Assembly (NCBI GenBank): GCA_002746275.1
Contig: NVWR01000001.1
Span: forward strand, 735,642-742,612
DNA: 6,971 bases
Reading direction: 5' to 3'
Source of the DNA: Rhodobiaceae bacterium
Lineage (GTDB): Bacteria; Pseudomonadota; Alphaproteobacteria; Parvibaculales; Parvibaculaceae
Below are positions 5,075 through 6,971 of this stretch, one piece after another. A program made the translations under genes and the position numbers. Below the pieces are notes generated by a model. That model had not been told where the DNA came from, made no database searches, and saw only the letters and a program-made list of their open reading frames with translations. Position 1 is the stretch's first letter. Every line of letters begins with the position of its first letter.

Positions 5075-6352
5075 ATGTGGCTAGCGCCCTATTCTAAACG
5101 ACTCACAAAAGACCTTGATACCTGGACGACCAAAGGGTGGGTAACATCAGAAAATGCAAACGCCATCCGCGCCTCTCTTGAAGGCGACAAAACACCGAGC
5201 CGCCTGCCCGTCGTCATTACAATTCTGGGCGCCGTCCTGATCGGCTTTTCCGTTATGGCCTTTGTCGGGGCAAACTGGACCGAGATGTCAAAGGCTTTGC
5301 GCCTGTCCCTGCTTGCCATCGCCATGTGGAGCGCCTACGGCACCGCTGCCGTCTTACACCTTCGAAAGCAATCCGGATTTGCCGAAGCAGCCCTGCTTAT
5401 TGGGGTTGGCGTGTTCGGTGCCAGCATCATGCTGGTGGGTCAGATGTATCATCTCCCCTCCGACTTCTCCGCGGGCCTTTTGGTCTGGTCACTTGGCGCA
5501 CTGATCACCGCCTGGACGGTAAAGTCAAAATCAGCCCTCATCGCAGCACAGTTGCTAATGATGGGCTGGGCCACCAACGAGTTCGCCGACAGTGCGCTCC
5601 ATTTTTCCTACTTGGTCCCCTGGGCAGCAGCGGCTGCTCTCGCAATCAGGCTCAACTGGGCACCTGCAAAGCACCTGGCTCTGATTGGCCTTATCTTCTG
5701 GCTGCTCGGCAACGGCGAACCACTCGCTGAAACCATCGGCTGGAGTCGATTCGAACTTCTGTCTCTGCTGACATCCCTCTTCGCCGTCTTGATGCTCACA
5801 GGCATCGCAGCGGAACAAAAGGGCAAACCGTTTGCCCGTGCTCTACAAGGGTATGGAGGGCTGGCATTGCTTGCCTTGTTCTGGACCGCACAAGTCAACT
5901 ATGAAGAATTATCGGCAGGGTCTACGCTGATTATTCCAGTGCTCGGGACGGGAATTGTTTTTGCATTCGCCTTCCTCACCGCTCAGCGGGTTAAAGAAGT
6001 GAATCTGACCGATGCCCTCGCTCTCACGACCTTTCCAGCGGGCATTCTGATCATCGGGTTGCTGATGACCCCAGACGGGGCTGCCCCTCTTTGGTTTTCA
6101 GCGCCGTCCCTTCTCATTCTCTGTGTCTGGCTGATCGCCTTCGCGACCCGGCTTCAAAACAGGTTTCTTATCAATCTTGGGTTTGCCGGTTTTGGGGGAG
6201 AAGCGCTCTATCTCTATCTAGAGACTTTCGGCACCCTGCTCGACACAGCGGCATTCTTCGCCATCGGGGGTATGCTGCTGATCGCAGGTGGCTTTGTCTG
6301 GGAGCGATTGCGAAGCCGGGCAACCGCAGCACAAACGGAGGCATCGTCATGA
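5075..6352 (+). CDS. DUF2157-type multi-spanning membrane protein
   Basis: The protein (425 aa) has a soluble helical N-terminus of about 44 residues (KRLTKDLDTWTTKGWVTSENA), then about 12 to 14 hydrophobic segments from residue 45 to 409, ending with a basic tail (WERLRSR). The pattern of a short N-terminal domain, a first membrane segment followed by GANW (65-68), and a final glycine-rich membrane helix matches the DUF2157 family of predicted inner-membrane proteins, whose function is unknown. I chose the ATG at 5075 because GGAGAA (5063-5068) lies six bases upstream. The in-frame ATG at 5069 abuts that site, and the TTG at 5051 lacks one. The stop overlaps the start of the next gene by four bases (ATGA), so the two are translationally coupled. 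The DUF2157 name rests on recalled family features, not on a search. Confidence 0.8.
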   Translation: MWLAPYSKRLTKDLDTWTTKGWVTSENANAIRASLEGDKTPSRLPVVITILGAVLIGFSVMAFVGANWTEMSKALRLSLLAIAMWSAYGTAAVLHLRKQSGFAEAALLIGVGVFGASIMLVGQMYHLPSDFSAGLLVWSLGALITAWTVKSKSALIAAQLLMMGWATNEFADSALHFSYLVPWAAAAALAIRLNWAPAKHLALIGLIFWLLGNGEPLAETIGWSRFELLSLLTSLFAVLMLTGIAAEQKGKPFARALQGYGGLALLALFWTAQVNYEELSAGSTLIIPVLGTGIVFAFAFLTAQRVKEVNLTDALALTTFPAGILIIGLLMTPDGAAPLWFSAPSLLILCVWLIAFATRLQNRFLINLGFAGFGGEALYLYLETFGTLLDTAAFFAIGGMLLIAGGFVWERLRSRATAAQTEASS

Positions 6353-6930
6353 CCCGAACACGCATCATCATCGGGCTCCTGGTCGCCGTCACATTCCAGA
6401 CCGCCATTCTCACGCAAATGGTGTGGGCCCAAATCACGCTTCTGCGCTCACCAACAGAAGTGGTCCTCGAATCCGCCCCGGTCGATCCGCGTGACTTGTT
6501 TCGCGGCGACTATGTAATTCTGAATTATGCGATCGCGTCGTTAGAATACGGAGAAATTCCCATAGACGAAACGCTAAGGACAGGTGACGACGCCTACGTA
6601 GTGTTAAAAATCACAAGTCCCTACGCAACACCCTTTCGGGTGCTCACTGCCTATCCCGACAATCTGGGAGACAATGAAACAGCGATCAAGGGCCGGGTCA
6701 GCCAGATACAAAAGAGCTTTGCGGAGCGGGAATGCACGCGCTGCCAGATCATTCATCTCTCCTACCCCCTCGACAACTATTTTGTGCCTGAGGGAACGGG
6801 TAGCGAGATCGAAGAATACCGAAACGAACGCGCGCTCGGCGTCATTGTCGCCCTGAACGGAGAGGGGGACGCCGCCATCAAAGGACTGATGATGGACGGC
6901 GAGAAAATCTACGACACGCCTTTGTTTTAG
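6349..6930 (+). CDS. GDYXXLXY-motif membrane-anchored protein
   Basis: The protein (193 aa) begins with a short basic end and one hydrophobic segment (about residues 6-26), a signal anchor or uncleaved signal peptide. The rest should lie in the periplasm. It carries GDYVILNY at 53-60, the motif that names the GDYXXLXY family. YFVPEGTG (144-151) and the end GEKIYDTPLF are also typical of the family. A CTRC pair (129-132) might form a disulfide or bind metal. The start ATG has GGAGG (6337-6341) seven bases upstream, inside the end of the preceding gene, and overlaps its stop as ATGA. Members are usually encoded beside DUF2157 or DUF4401 membrane proteins, as here, which suggests one complex. 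Its biochemical role is not known. It is complete in this window. Confidence 0.85.
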   Translation: MTRTRIIIGLLVAVTFQTAILTQMVWAQITLLRSPTEVVLESAPVDPRDLFRGDYVILNYAIASLEYGEIPIDETLRTGDDAYVVLKITSPYATPFRVLTAYPDNLGDNETAIKGRVSQIQKSFAERECTRCQIIHLSYPLDNYFVPEGTGSEIEEYRNERALGVIVALNGEGDAAIKGLMMDGEKIYDTPLF

Positions 6931-6971
6931 ACTGCATTCGCCCAGTTGCCATGGAAACCAAACGGTACCCG
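6931..6971. other. Right-end flank without visible gene
   Basis: The last 41 bases follow the stop of the GDYXXLXY gene. I see no terminator hairpin, ribosome binding site or reading frame that can be supported at this length. Confidence 0.5.

Overview
The window looks like chromosomal DNA from an alphaproteobacterium, probably of the Hyphomicrobiales or a marine relative. The basis is inference from three things: the gene set (a NifU/IscU-like scaffold, folE, monofunctional hisI, an RssA-like patatin and a two-CBS-domain protein), a CTTGAT-17-CTATAT promoter, and moderate GC. No transposase, integrase, CRISPR array, rRNA or tRNA gene was found. All genes appear intact except the one cut by the left edge.

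Layout. On the minus strand at the left are the N-terminal part of an Fe-S cluster scaffold gene (1-183) and cysS, cysteinyl-tRNA synthetase (250-1650). A gene-poor stretch (1651-2102) holds two divergent leaders. The minus-strand leader of cysS contains what reads as a complete cysteine attenuator: a 13-codon peptide with a strong Shine-Dalgarno site and two Cys codons, then mutually exclusive antiterminator and terminator helices. The plus-strand leader of folE has a good sigma-70-type promoter and several hairpins, one with a GNRA loop, ending just before the folE ribosome binding site. Then follow folE (2103-2720), hisI (2773-3201) and a patatin-like phospholipase (3394-4353). The last overlaps tail-to-tail with a two-CBS-domain gene on the minus strand (4335-4763). 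After a 311-base divergent intergenic region with a 10-bp inverted repeat come two overlapping plus-strand genes: a DUF2157-type multi-spanning membrane protein (5075-6352) and a membrane-anchored GDYXXLXY-motif protein (6349-6930).

How the parts work together. cysS charges tRNA-Cys, and the proposed attenuator would raise cysS transcription when charged tRNA-Cys is scarce. The downstream scaffold gene, also tied to cysteine use through Fe-S assembly, may be covered by the same control. folE (first step from GTP to folate) and hisI (histidine pathway) are probably co-transcribed. The last two genes form a translationally coupled membrane pair of unknown function. The most notable item is the cysS attenuator, which I read directly from the sequence. 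Its function is inferred, and I cannot check whether it has been described.
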